From contig NC_034414.1 in NCBI RefSeq assembly GCF_002078875.1, positions 24,228,611 to 24,292,610 of the forward strand: DNA of 64,000 nt, in the 5' to 3' direction. Each line of letters opens with the position of its first letter. The stretch's first letter is position 1. The position numbers were made by a program, and so were the translations under genes. Below the pieces are notes generated by a model, which was given only the letters and a program-made list of their open reading frames with translations, ran no database searches and was not told the origin of the DNA. Origin of the DNA: Numida meleagris (Eukaryota > Chordata > Aves > Galliformes > Numididae). Positions 24,601 through 37,138 of this stretch are shown here, piece after piece.

Positions 24601-27498
24601 GCAATAAAACGACAAATGAAAATAAATTATTTGGTATTGTCAAATCTGCTATAACTCTGAACTTTTACTTTCATTCTAACTATCTGCGGTAATGGGAGTT
24701 GTCATAATGCTCTCGCCCTCTGCTTTTGCTAGATTAGTCACAAATACACTCACAGGCTTAGCGTGATCCTTGCTATGGTGTCTTCCCAGCTGTATGACTG
24801 TTTAGTGTTTTGTTTTCAGTCTTTAAATGTATTCTTTGGGAGGGGAAGGTACCCTCATGGATTTTGCTCTGAGGTGATGCAAAGTGTACAGATTGGTTCA
24901 CCTTTCTCTTTTAGATGCAACATGTGGTGTATGAACATTCCACTGGCCCAGATCTACATATTGCAGTGCCCATTTTCCTTTGCTTTGAAGTTGGATATCC
25001 AGGAGCTTTGTATCATTTAGCCTGCAGTCTGCTATGTTCTCCAATCAACGCCTAGGAGACAGAATTCTTTAGAGATGGGATTTCTTTGCGCAGTAGTTTT
25101 AATGGCCGTTGCTTTGTAAGCTTAGTGTTATGAATTGCATCATTTCCTGTAGGTAGCGTCATCCTTGCATCTCTTTTTCAGTTCTTTCCTCTTTTTGGGC
25201 ATCATTGTCTTGTCTTTTTAATGCAGTCCATCACATTTTTGTTATGATCAGCTGTAAGTTTAGTTTTTGAATAAACATCAAGAATCCACCGCTTATCTCT
25301 CCTATTGTTATCTCAGTAGCATTTTTGTGGCTTTATCTGAAACTCTGATTTTAAAGCCAAAACTACTCTCTCACTCAACGCTGATCTCAAATAGGGAATA
25401 TTTTCATTGGTTCTAAAGCAGTTTGGCTGCTAGGTGAATAGCAGATGTTAAATCCCATAGGTTTAATCCTTGTTTAACTAAAACACCCCAGTTGGATTTT
25501 GGGGAGTATTTTTGTATTAATGAGTCAAATTTCTGTGAAGTGTGTGAGTAGACATTTTCAGTGAAGAAATATTGCTGGAAAGTAATATTTCTTTGATTAT
25601 TGTGTTTCTAAATGTGAATTTACTTTTTTCCTGCTGGCTGGGGATGAAGTAGTTAGACTGACAATGTAGTGTGTGTGTGTCCTTTCTTACCATGTCTGAG
25701 GAGCAGGAAGAAGGGCTGCGACAGACACTTCTGTCCAGAAGACTGCTAGCCTGGAGGGCAAGATGACTGATGCTTCGTGTACGAACATGCAGATGCGACA
25801 TCCACACTGTAACACTTTCTCCGCTGTAGGAAAATTTCATCCTTCAGCCTTGCTAGCAGTCCCACAGCGCTGTACACATTTGTAGACATCTAAGTGGTTT
25901 ATTAGATTATTGTTGGAGGAATCAACTCCCTCTCAACTTCTTTCAATTTGTGCATTTAGTAATTTGAATTGCAATTTTACATTATTGTGGTCAGAAGCTT
26001 ACTGCAGTTTGTGCTGTTGTGCGGATGCATACTTGCAATGCTTGGCAAGTTGTGGGAAGTTGTTTTTTTTTTTAGGTAGGTTAGTATTAATCTTCTGTGG
26101 AATTTGGACAGTCTGTAGTGTACTGTGTGACTGCAGTGGGAAGCTAATAGCTGCAGAAAATGTAATTCATAAAAATGATTGGTATCTTGCCTGCTTGTGT
26201 AAGAACTTGTATGCAAGTTTTGAAAAAGTAGAACTCATGATTTTAGATGTTTATGAATGGGAAACCAGGGTGATTTTGTTGTTGTTTTTGCAGCACATGT
26301 AGTCTAAGCAGCTGAAGCTTACTTGCGTTTCTGTTTCGGCAAACCATTATTTGTTGCTCTAGTGAACTTTATTTAGACACTGCTAGAAACATATGGAACT
26401 AGGGATTAATCCTTGTGTTATTGTAAATCAGGTATTATTATTAACAGAGTGTTTTTATTTGGAAGATGAAATGCTGTAAACATCTTGATGGAGGCTGTTC
26501 TAATGAACTAGGTTCTGAATCTAGCAACACATGCTACTGCTGAGCCGGAGTCCGTTTGTCTGTTCACTAAAAAAAAAAAACATCCTAGTCTCTTTAAGGG
26601 GGAGGGAGAAAAAGTGCTTCTTAGCATTCTGCCTTCTTCCAAGGCTGGAGCCTGAAGTGTGTGTGAAAGGATGACATACAAGCCACTTCCCCCACAGAAC
26701 CAGTGCCAGATATTTTGTGCTTCTTAATGCAACTAGAGAAAATTGAAAGGGCTGAAATAATTGGAATTCTTAATGTTTCTCCAATAGATGATATGAAAAT
26801 ATGCCATTTAGCACAGGTTAAAATGGCAATAGGGACTATTACTCACTAGGAGCGACTTCCTAGATGTTAATTGCCTCTTGTTTTGGAGTTCTTAAAAATG
26901 CCATGTTTGTTTTCGGAACTTAAACACCTCCTGCCTGGTACAAGGATGTATATTTTTCTTGCAACAGAAGGGGCAGAAAAAAGGGTGTGGAGAGTGATGT
27001 CTTCGTGCTCTCCTTCCTTCTAGGGCAGGTGTTTCTTGGAAGAGGAGGGACAAAGCAGACCTTGTAACGCAGTTCAGGTATATTGTGCAGGATGGAGGGA
27101 GGGAAGAGCTGCTCAGATTTTGAGGTCAGATGACAAACTTCCAAAGGGGAAGAAAGAATAGGTTTTCCCAAGGTGTGTACATGAACTTGTTCTCTCTTTT
27201 CTATCTTTTTTTTGTGTTGGATGTTGTTTAATTATGAGCTCTTTAGGAGGACTGTTATAAATGTTCTGTGCATTAAATATGTCAGGGTTTCTGTTGCACT
27301 GAGTGAGAAAATCACTGTTCAAATAATTATATATTAGACAAAAAAGTTGTGTGTAGTCTGAACTGCCTGGGAAATCTTTGGGCTTTTGTTACTTTTTCTT
27401 TTTTGGATTGCTGTGGGTTGGTCCCTGAAAGGAACAAGCTGGTGTGTGATTGCATGTTGGTTTTTTGGTTTGATTTGTTTGCCTTTTTTTTTTTTTTT
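24601..27498 (+). other. PHF21A: PHF21A 5' intron, nothing recognised
   Basis: AT-rich intron. A 130-codon open frame at 25910-26302 (+) has no domain and no splice context. A T run at 27484-27498 abuts the following gap. Confidence 0.45.
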
Positions 27499-27517
27499 NN
27501 NNNNNNNNNNNNNNNNN
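27499..27517. other. Short assembly gap (19 N) at a poly(T) tract
   Basis: Nineteen unknown bases immediately after a T run. This is probably an unresolved homopolymer length rather than missing unique sequence. Confidence 0.98.
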
Positions 27518-28439
27518 CCATTTTTGTTTAAGTCTCCAGTATTCAGAATACTGAAATGTATTGAATTTACCTCTAAGTCTTGGAGTTCTTCAATTGTATG
27601 GAGGGTTTTTCATTGTTGTTGTTTGCTTTTAATGCAGTATGCCAGTGTCTGTCCGACCTCCAGCATGTTACCTGTTGAAGCTGAATCGTAAGGCTTGATC
27701 TGCACCTTAGCTTATGCTGTTGCATTTCCCCAGTAGCTTTGTGCAAGTCTCGTGAGACAGTTGAATCCGCTGCTTTACCCAAAGTGTCATTTGGGGTAAA
27801 GGTATTAGGAAAATGTTTTTTATCTAAGTCTTTCCTGGATGAGAAAGTTCACACAACACAGAGACAAAACTCCCCCAACCCAAACCTGGGCTTTGTGTAG
27901 CTAAAGATAGATAAGGAATCCTAGGAGAAGAAAAATGATGAATTAGGGGAGTAAAAGGCTTAAAGTAGTTGTCAGAATGGGATTAACCTGACAGAGAAAT
28001 TGAGTTCTCTGCAAGAGAACACTTGAGGTACTCGGGCCACCACTTAATTGCACTTTTCATTTAATAGCTTTGTAGGAAAATAAACAGGAGAGTGAGGAAT
28101 TGGTGTTGGAGGAGAGAGAAATCTGTGGATATTAAAACCAGCGCTGAGCCTGTGTTGCGCATCTTTAGAGAACGGGGAAACGTGAATGCTTGGAGGCGGG
28201 CAGGAATGGAGCTGGCAGAGGGGATTTCTCCCCGCAGAGGTGTGCTGCAGGAGCAGCAAGGCGGCCCGGCAGGCAGTCCTGGTGCGCTCAGGGATCAAAC
28301 AGCAGCAGCCATCGGCAGCTCATAAGCTGCAGGAAGCAGCTGTGGTAAAGAGCAAGAGTGAGGGCCAAGCCTCACACAGTAAACAGCGATTCCCTCTTTT
28401 TATTTATTTATTTTCGCTGTGGGCACCCTAGTTCAAGGA

Positions 28440-28690
28440 ATCGGAGCAGAAGCGCTGATGCTGGAACAGCCTGGGAGGGAAGCAGGGAGAAGGGGCGGCC
28501 TGGGGCCTGCTGGAAGCAGTGCGGGCCCGCCGGCCGTAGGCCCGGTGACTGCTGTGTCAGAGGCCGCGGGAAGGTAGCGCTTGTTCTCTGCCTGTGCTGT
28601 GCTGGGAGCGCGTACAGCCTGTGTGCTGAGCCCGAGCGGCTGTGCTTCCAGCAGCTCCGAGAATGCGGTAACGTCCCTTCTCACTCACGC
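28440..28690. promoter_or_regulatory. Small intragenic CpG-rich patch
   Basis: About 18 CpG in roughly 240 bases with GC content over 60 percent, surrounded by AT-rich intron. By rough hand count the CpG ratio is about 0.7 of expectation. A GTAACG that could act as a splice donor follows at 28669. This could be an alternative PHF21A promoter, an enhancer or an orphan CpG island. No TATA box or initiator was assigned. Confidence 0.45.
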
Positions 28691-31600
28691 TATTATTTTG
28701 GGATGGAGGGGGAAAGAAAGGAGCTTTCCACGTTCTCTTCAGTTCCGAGTTGGAAACAAGCATGTTTTGCCTGGTTCTGTTTACTGTCTTTTTATTTAGG
28801 CTTATAAAACGTGCTGCTCTGTGTTTTCTGAAAGCTGATGTCTTTAAGTGCTCTATAATTTCTCAGTACACAAAACCAGAAACTTATGAAAACCTTAATC
28901 CTGTTTATTTTCTTTCTTTAATATGTACACAGAGCATATCTAATTTGTTGTGGGAGGGTCTTAAACTAGTTTTTTCCTTAGCGAGTCTCTGTGCTCAAGA
29001 CATCAGGAATAGCAACGTGACAACATATTATAATGAAAGAATGGCTGCTGAAATAAGAGCTTGAATTAAAAAGCACATCAAAATCAAATGCAGAATGAGA
29101 ATGGTTTTTAGTAAATATTAGCTGGCTGTGCTTAGAGCAGGTGTTGTGTTTATTCAAGAACAGGGAAAATAGAACTTTCTGATAACAGCAGGGGGTCCTA
29201 GCTGCCTTTCACAGAGCTCAGAGCGCCCAACAGAAGTCTGAGGCTTTTAGTGGAGAACCGTGTGAAAGTAAATTTGCAATATTCCTTCTAGAAAAAAAAA
29301 ATCTCTTCTAGAAGGTGAGAAGCATTACCTTTTTCATCTTGATCTGTCTTTAGACTTTAAGAACAGGGAACAAACAGTTCCCTGTTAACAGTCCCCTCAA
29401 ACAGTTAGATATTTTTGTCATGTGAACATCTGTTTGCTAACAAATCATTTTTATATTGTCTTTGGATAAATATTCAGATGCCTGTGACAAACTAGAGCCA
29501 GAGTAATCTGTAGCTTAAGGTAAGAATTCACGTATAGCTTCTCAGTTTGAGCTGTCTAGCTTCCTGTTAAAACACAAGCTCCGCAAAAGAGAAAAAGAGT
29601 TTCTGTATTCTTTTAAGTAGTTTACAGTGTCATTAAATATAGAACACGCAAATGTACATTAGCAGCTAAATTTCAAGTTTATGCGGCTGTTCTATGCATA
29701 CATGAAATTGTTTCAGTATGTGTATTAAAAATAAGCTAAGAGTTAAATTGAAGAGATCAACTGCTCATAAGTACTGTGGCAGATGGAAGGTCTGGACATA
29801 CACTTGTTCCAGCGTATTGACTTGAAAGTTGACCCAAAGCAAAAACTTTACAGGTTGTGCGCAAATATATCTAAAATGATCAGTTTTCTCCTTGACCATT
29901 TTACACAATCTGTTACCAGAAAATAAACGAGAGAGTTGCTGTCTTCAGTGTTGTAAGTGATGATAGTGATGGCTCAGTGAGCTAGCAAGTTGCAGGTACC
30001 TCTTCTCTGAGTCATCCTGTAGGTCATCTGGGCTCAAAGTGAAAAGGATGGGTTTATGTCACTGGATCATCAAAAATAAACTTGCCAGCCGTACTTGCAA
30101 CAAGGTGGAGAAAGTGAAAGATGCCTTCTGAGCACAGCAGTTTAAAACAAAAGCAAAAGCAACAAGCTGCGGTTTCTGACTTGGTATACACAGGATAGGA
30201 CTTGTGACTGCAGAAGGAAGGAAGAAGGAGGTCTCTCTTCTGCCCCTCACCCGGTGCTTCAGCTTGTGCTGGTGCTCCCCAGACCTGTCTGTGATTCATT
30301 TTGCTTCCTGCAGTGTGACACCCTCCCTGCCCTCAGAAAGGAGGGACTTTGCAGCTGGAACAGTGTGAGGGAGGGAGAGCAGGGCAGCTAGGTCAGTTGC
30401 ACGGGGGAGTGTGCCAGCTGCAGGGCAAGTGCAATGTAAGTGGAGAAACTGAAGGACGGCCCATAAACTCTATGTAGGACTGGGATTTACTTAGACTAAC
30501 AGTACATCAAGAGGTTTAATCTTTCTTCGTGCATGCTTGAAGAATCAGTCTGTTAGCAGGCTTCAGGGGCACACAGAGAAGAGCTTTACTGAAAGTACAG
30601 TATCTGATTTTGAAACCGTTCTATAAATATGGAAGTATAAGAGATTATCTGTTGCTGTGAGGTACCCTGCCATATGATCACTAATCACGGTGCATCTGAA
30701 TTTTGAATGTTTGCTTCTTATAACTTAGGTACCTAGCTTCTGTCTGATATTTGTGGTAGGGCAACATCAGTAGAAGCTTTTGTAGCTAATCTCCATCAAT
30801 CTGCCGCTGAGAGTCTCCCTGTTGCTCCTTGTGATTCTCACCCTGTGATGCTTTAAACTCCAAATCCTTGTGATAGCAGGGGTTGTCTCTTTCTTACCCG
30901 TAAATGTGTGCTAAACTTCTTTGTTGAACACGTTTTCACATTTCAGTTGCTGTTCCTTAATTTTAAAATGCCATGTATAATTGCCTGTTTCCTGTCGCAT
31001 GCAAGTTGCCGTTTATCAAAATATGTTTAATACTGATTTATTCCCATAACAGATATCCCCTTTAAGTAGTTTTCACTATACTTTGTAACCATGGAAATGG
31101 TGTACAGGCGATATTTATAAGGTAGAAGAAAAACAGGGTGTCTAATGGGACCCCTGCTGTTCTGAAATCTCTTTGACGGCAACAAAAAAAGTCCTGGCTC
31201 TTGGGATTCCGTGTAAATGTAATACGTCTTCTGAAAAGCAGAGTGATTTTTCTATAAAATATGTATTCACTTCAAATAAATTAATTCATACGTTCCTGTT
31301 GGATGGTCCTTTAAAAATTCATGTTCTTTTATCGCTGTTCTCTAAGTTTTGTAATCTTGAAACTTTGCTCTTCATCAGAATGCTAGCTCTAAGAAAACTT
31401 TAATTGATTTGCAGTCACTGTGCTGACAGTGAAACTGAAAGTTAGCTGTTGCTTGCTGGTGCTGTATGTTAATGCTTGTTTTATGTTTTAGCACTTTCAC
31501 TGCTGCTTCCCTAAAAGCTGCGCTGCTGAGGAGAGCTTTTCCCTCCCCAAACTGCTGTGGATATGTGTAGCATGATGGGGGAAGAGGGTAGTTCTGGTAG

Positions 31601-31714
31601 TTCTGAAAGGAGGATTATTTCTTCTTCTTGGCTTTTTGCTTTTTTTTTTTTTTGCCTCCAATTTGATTCCTCGTCATTATTATTCTGCTCTAACTTTTTT
31701 CACTTGTTTGGCAT
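28691..31714 (+). other. PHF21A: PHF21A 5' intron, nothing recognised
   Basis: No exon, RNA gene or named repeat. The purine- and pyrimidine-rich stretch at 30210-30380 is compositionally skewed. Confidence 0.45.
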
Positions 31715-31729
31715 TTCCCCCTGGTGGCA
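31715..31729 (-). promoter_or_regulatory. Candidate CTCF core site
   Basis: On the - strand the bases read TGCCACCAGGGGGAA, which contains the CCACCAGGGGG core of the CTCF motif. The last positions of the usual core (GC) are replaced by AA. A single-motif match in 64 kb may be chance. Confidence 0.35.
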
Positions 31730-31849
31730 GATCGAGCTAATAGCACTGTCTGCTGTGGAAATGGCAGGCCGTAGTCCTTGAAGAGCCCTTTTTCGTGGTT
31801 GATCCACTAGCTGTTTTTCTGATTTATTTTTTTTTTCTGTTTGATTCTG

Positions 31850-32100
31850 TTTTTTCCCCCGAGCATCTCCAGGAGACCAACAGGACTCAAGGAGCCGCTT
31901 GGTCAGGCGGGGGCTGCAAGCACCCCCAGCTGCCCCCTGAGAAGCGCTCAGCACTGCCAGCGGTAGCCGAGTTGCTGCCAGGTTTGTTTCCTGCCCGCAG
32001 CCCTGCAAGCGCTCCCCGGATCAGCTCCTGTTGTACTCTGGACCTCTCCCAAAACTCTTCTGCCTCACTAATGTGTAATTCCCGCAAGCCAGTTCTCTCC
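31850..32100. promoter_or_regulatory. GC-enriched intronic patch
   Basis: A GC-rich block with several CpG in AT-rich surroundings, preceded by a T/C-rich tract ending in CTCCAG at 31866-31871 that could act as a splice acceptor. A 137-codon open frame spans it (31795-32208, +), but its product has no recognisable domain and starts in the T-rich tract. Listed as a possible regulatory block, not as coding. Confidence 0.3.
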
Positions 32101-32209
32101 GAGATAAAGTGGGTTGCTAGAAAAGGAAAAAGGCTGGCGCTCGGTATGAAATTTTTCCATCGTGTTTCAGTGAATAAAACAGGAAGTTGGAGATCCCTCT
32201 GTTCTTAAT

Positions 32210-34520
32210 GGAATTGGAGAGAAAAATACTACAATAAGAACTGGACCAGAGTTTTCTTAATTTTTCTTTTCACTGTGTCTTCGGTTGTTAAAGCAATTAC
32301 TTGGATTTCCTTTGTGTTTAACCGGTGTCAAGCGCTGTTCTTCCTGGAGGATAGTTTTCTCTCCTCTTTGCGATTCCTTCACCCGTATTTGGTGTGTGTA
32401 TAGATAAATGGCGCCTCCTAAATAGCGAAGAAGTTTACCAGCTTACAAGTTCAGGTGATGCAACTTTACGTGAGCAGGAATTCAGCCATGCTGCATTGAA
32501 GGTGGTTTTGTGTTCATCTGAAAGTGGTGATTCACTGAGCGGAGGGAGGCTTCATGTTCTTGGTTGTATTGCCGTGGGCACAAAAACAAGAACTGTACTG
32601 ATGATCACTTCTTGAATGTTAGGAAGGGTTATATGGGAAATGCATGGGGCCCTTGGTAGCTGTTCAGGAAGACCTTTTACAGGCTTACCTACAGTCATAG
32701 GTCAGGTGGACTTCTCTAGTTTAGTTTTATTTAACTTTTCTTTCTTAAAATCATGGATGCCTTATTTATCCTTTGGAAGGATGTACTCATGTAGGGAAAT
32801 CAGTGTTTTTTTGGGTTTTGTTTTTATTTTTTTTATTTTTAGTGGCAACATTCTACCTGTAATGGGGGAAGGTAGATGCATGTGAAAAGTGGGAGGATGA
32901 GTGTTTATTTTAAAGGTGGATTAAATGGTTAATCCTCGATGAATGAATTTATGGAACTTTGTCCTCTTCCAAGTGTAAGTGGCTTTAGGATTTGCATCTT
33001 TGATTTGAGAAATGCACCAAGAATGTTTGAAGGAGAGGGTGTTGTGTATTTATGTGCGGGTTAAATGTTGCAAAGCCACGTACCTTTTGGATCTGCTCGG
33101 GTTGATGGTTTTCTAAACTGTTTTAGAGAAAGTGAGTCAGTCTATCCCCCAACAAAATTGGCTTTTGTTGTTGTAAACTCCAAGTTGCTCCCGTTCCATG
33201 GCATGGACAGAGAGCTCTGATATAGGGCTGGAGCATGCGGCCTCCATGCCACCTGCCTGCCTGGCCTGTGCTGCTGGGGCTGACCAGGTTGGAGTGCTCA
33301 TGCTGCCAGGTGGGAGGCATGGTTTTTTGTCATGGAAGTGACAGCACCTGTGTGACTAATAGGGTATTTGAAATGTGAATGTTCAAATATTAAGTCATTT
33401 AAAATAGCTCGTATGCCGCATCTCTGCTGTGGTTGGTCTGTCTTTTCAGTGAGGCTGTAGAAATCCTGTCCTGTTAAGGAATACAAAGTTTTCCTGTTTT
33501 TTAACTTGAAAATCACTCTGAAGTAACCTTTGTGACTTGCTTTCCTAGAATATACTGAGCATTCCCTGTATATGGAAGGCCTTTCAGATAAAGGAAAAAA
33601 AAATACAGTTGCTTGGAGGAGTTTGCATCTAAAGACAGAGGAGGTTCAGAGAAGATGACATATTCTCTATGCAGGGTATTTTTGGGGGAGGGGTGAGGAA
33701 GATTTAAGCTTAGTATTATAAAGCAATGCTCTGAATCATGAGAGGATGTCAGGCTTACAATATCCTTTGCGCAGCAGTCAGTCCTCTTTCATCTGAGTCT
33801 GTCCTGTGCTCTGAACAAGAAAGAGGTCCTATTGGCAAAGAAAAAAAGAAATTCTGTGATTAAATATCAGTGTGATATGTAACTTTAATTGGGAACTTTA
33901 TATATCCATGGTATAACGGTAACCTGTGCTAGCTTTCAGAGTTAGGGAAGGTACTAACTAGAAATGGCTAAAAAGTATTTGTTCATTTCTCACTTCTTTT
34001 TCCCAAATGAGTCTCTGGTTACAGTAGCATAAGCGTTATTGTGTAACTTCAAGGCCACAGTGTCTGATTGATGCGACCAAACATTTTAATGCACAGATAC
34101 TTAGCATTTAGCTATTCATAGATCTGCAGGTGCTGTTTACTAAAGTGTTTAACCATCATGTGTAGTTATTCTGAAATCCTCAGGGGCTACCAAGCCTTGA
34201 AAGCAGGAGTTTTGTGTTTTAACTTTTCTCTTTGTTCATAGGTTTCTAACAGATTAAAGTTGATCTGCAGAATATGATTGTTTTGGTAATAGCAGTGTAT
34301 TTTCCATTACATATGTTGTCTAGAAATGTTGAAAAGGTTAAAAGCCTTTCTTTTAATCTTTTTATTACTTCAAGTATGTGTGTATACGCGTATCAAAATT
34401 TGTTTGGCTGCAAGTGAAGCATTTTCTGAAAATCATACTGGAGTGTAAAAATCCGGAACCGTGGTGTAGGAAAAGGAGCTGAAAAATTTATGCATCTTTT
34501 TGTATTAGAACACAAACTCA
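32210..34520 (+). other. PHF21A: PHF21A 5' intron, nothing recognised
   Basis: AT-rich intron with no exon or named repeat. 33180-33320 is modestly GC-richer. Confidence 0.45.
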
Positions 34521-34640
34521 GAATAATTCAGGTTGGAAGGGACCTTGGAGGTCACCTGGTTCTACCCCTAGCTCAGAGCAGGACCAGGCTTGAAGTTACC
34601 TCAGATTGCTGAGGATCATATGCAATCAAGTCTTGAAAAT
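34521..34640 (-). repeat. CR1 fragment, - orientation
   Basis: The + strand shows 'caggttggaagggaccttggaggtcacctggt' (34530-34561), the antisense of the CR1 3'UTR, followed by a diverged continuation. The start lacks an intact terminal repeat. Short and 5'-truncated. Confidence 0.88.
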
Positions 34641-37097
34641 CTGGTTGACTTACTTAAAAATGTGACCTTGTACTTTTTATTAAGATATTAGGACCAGTCG
34701 GGTGCAGTTTAATTAAAGTAACAGCTAAAAACCCCTCTTCTTTATTAATATGAGTGATTGCGAGCTGTTTAATTTTAATTCTCTAGTGTGTTTTGTAGTG
34801 AGAGTTAAGAGACGGTGCAAGCTTGTGTATGTCTTCTTGCTGTGAATGAGAAATAATCTAATTTGCTCAATGGAAGCAGATTCTATCCGGTACCTATTCC
34901 ATTAATACTCTTCTGGGTTGGCTTCCAGTAGCCGTGAATAGAGTTGTTGAGAACTGAGGCTATACGCATTTAGTTGGTCACAGACTGTTTTCTGGCAAGT
35001 TTTTAATTTTGGATGTTGAATTGTCACGCTCCACTGATTCATTAGGGTTTTGTGAAGCGCAGTTGAGTTCTACTTTTGAAATAAGCCATTGGACTGACAG
35101 GTCCTTCATTTCAAAGCAATGACTGCTATTAAGAACATGCGAGCTGCCCTGACACCTCTGGTCTTGCTACTTAGGCTCTCTATTGCCAAGCAGAAGTCTG
35201 TTAGCCATGGAAGCTCTGTCCCCTGAGGGCTGGAATCTCTTAGTTCAACGGCCATCAGCAGTATTGAGTTAGGGCCTTCCTGAGCCGTGTGGCAAACTTA
35301 AGGATACACAAACATATTTCTTAAGAGGAAATTAAAGGTTATGCTCAGTGCTTGCTATTGCTAGAGAAAGTTGTGCCTTCAAGGTAGATAACGATGCCCT
35401 GTAGAGAAATTTGTCTTGACCATTGGCATCTCTGCTTGCTATTGTTTTTGACTATACAAAAGTGGCATTATCACTACATCTGCTGCCTTAAAAATTACTA
35501 AACTTTGTTATCTGAAGCTTGTTTGTATCAGACAGGCGAGTGTGAGAAATTCTAGGGGTTTCCTAATTAATTTGCCATTTTCTTGTTCTTCTTTTTAAGG
35601 AAAAAAAAGTTTAGCTGGCGTGGATGGTAGAGTTGTTTCAGTTTAGGAGTTCTGTAAGTTCATCTACCATGCAGAGAAAGAGATGTTTATGCTATTGATG
35701 ACCTAGGATCAAAACCAAAGGAGGTGACATCCCACCTCACGTTTGAGAAGTGTCAATGTCTCTACACAAGAGGTGATGGAAATCGAACCACTTAACATGT
35801 TATTGTAAGGGCGAGTGCATAGGATGCTATAAAAATATGAAGAGCAATGGAAGGCATAAGTGTGTTCAAGATGCTTGGAGTTACCAGACAGGGATATATG
35901 CTCTTCATTTCTGTCTCCCTGTTTAGGAAAACTCGCCTGTATCAGCAAAAGTTTTTATACAGCTCCCATTAGTGTGCTGCTTATGAGGAAACCAATTCTT
36001 AATTTGCTGCAGATCTTAGATGTTGAATGAGAAACCCATGCAAACTGAAAGAAAAATTATTCAACAGATACTTTGTTCTTTAAGCTTATTCTCTCTGTTA
36101 AATGAGGCAGAGGTGCCAGGAAAAACACAGTAAAAAAAAACACAGTATGTGCATGAGGGCAGAATTCATAGGTTTTGTATTTTCAGATGAGCACGGGCTG
36201 GGGCCATTCATTTTTGTGTGGCTGGGGCTTTAACCCAGCGCTGTTATGATACGTGTGGATGGAAACCTTGCTGCAAAGGTCTTGCTGACTGTGGAGTCAG
36301 AGCTTAAAATAGACTGATATTCTAGTATTTTACTAGAAAATTGGAGTATTTTGGAGGGTTTTCTTAGCATCAGGCAAAGAAATTGAGCAAATGAGGTATC
36401 GTTTATATTTTAGCTATCTTTTTAGGACTCTGACTCAAGTTTTTATGATTCATATGAGGATGATTTAAGTAGTACGCAACCTTTCTGTGCTGCTAAATGC
36501 TCTTCCCATCCATAGGCAACGTATTGGGTAGTGCGTCTTCTCGGCCTCTGCAGTTCATGACCCAGCATGTTAGCTTAAACTGCCGTTGATTTTGGTTTAC
36601 GCTCATGCTCTGGGCTTTGAGCTCTGGTGGCTGTGCTGACGCAACACCTGGTTTGCCATCTTCATGCTGCTGGCACCTTGAGCAGGAGGTGGGCACGTGC
36701 CTAATGTGGGCGACCTTTATCGCAGTGAGCTGTGACAGCTGGCAGGGCTTGTGGCTCAGATCTTCCAGTGATGGAGAAGAGTTGTTTCCCCCAGGGGAGG
36801 CGCACAGACTGTGCACAGAACTAGGAAAGCTTGTACCTGTAATCTCTTATTTCCCTGGTGATAGCGATCAGTCATATTTTAATCCATGTTAGAACCAGAG
36901 GTCTCCTTGGCTTTCCCCGCCATGAGAAAGAAATTGTCTTTCCAAGAGTTATTTTATACTTATTTTCTGCATCAATAAAAACAAGCAAAAAAACCTGAAA
37001 AGACCCCAAATTTTCCAAATCTTTGGATTTTCTTTTTCAGTTTCAAACTGTAGTTTACGTGTTGGTCGTAATTGTTTTTTTTTTTCCTCTTTTGTAG
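34641..37097 (+). other. PHF21A: PHF21A 5' intron, nothing recognised
   Basis: AT-rich intron. The GC-richer block 36490-36820 carries overlapping open frames on both strands (107 codons - at 36493-36816, 95 codons + at 36605-36892) with no domain, probably chance. Confidence 0.45.
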
Positions 37098-37138
37098 GAG
37101 GGGGTAGAGAGCTGAAGGGAATAACTTCTTCCAAACTG
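37098..37138 (+). other. PHF21A: Candidate 41-base untranslated exon of PHF21A
   Basis: A long pyrimidine tract ending in TTTTGTAG (37090-37097) is followed by 41 bases and then a perfect donor, CTG|GTAAGT, at 37139-37144. The 41 bases contain no ATG. They lie 4,633 bases ahead of the exon that carries the PHF21A start codon and on the same strand, so they would add 5'UTR only. The splice signals are seen directly; use of the exon is inferred. It could equally be an unused pair of good splice sites. Confidence 0.5.

Noticed and set aside
31795..32208. 137-codon open frame
   Set aside because: Starts in a T-rich tract, no domain, and its composition follows the local GC patch.
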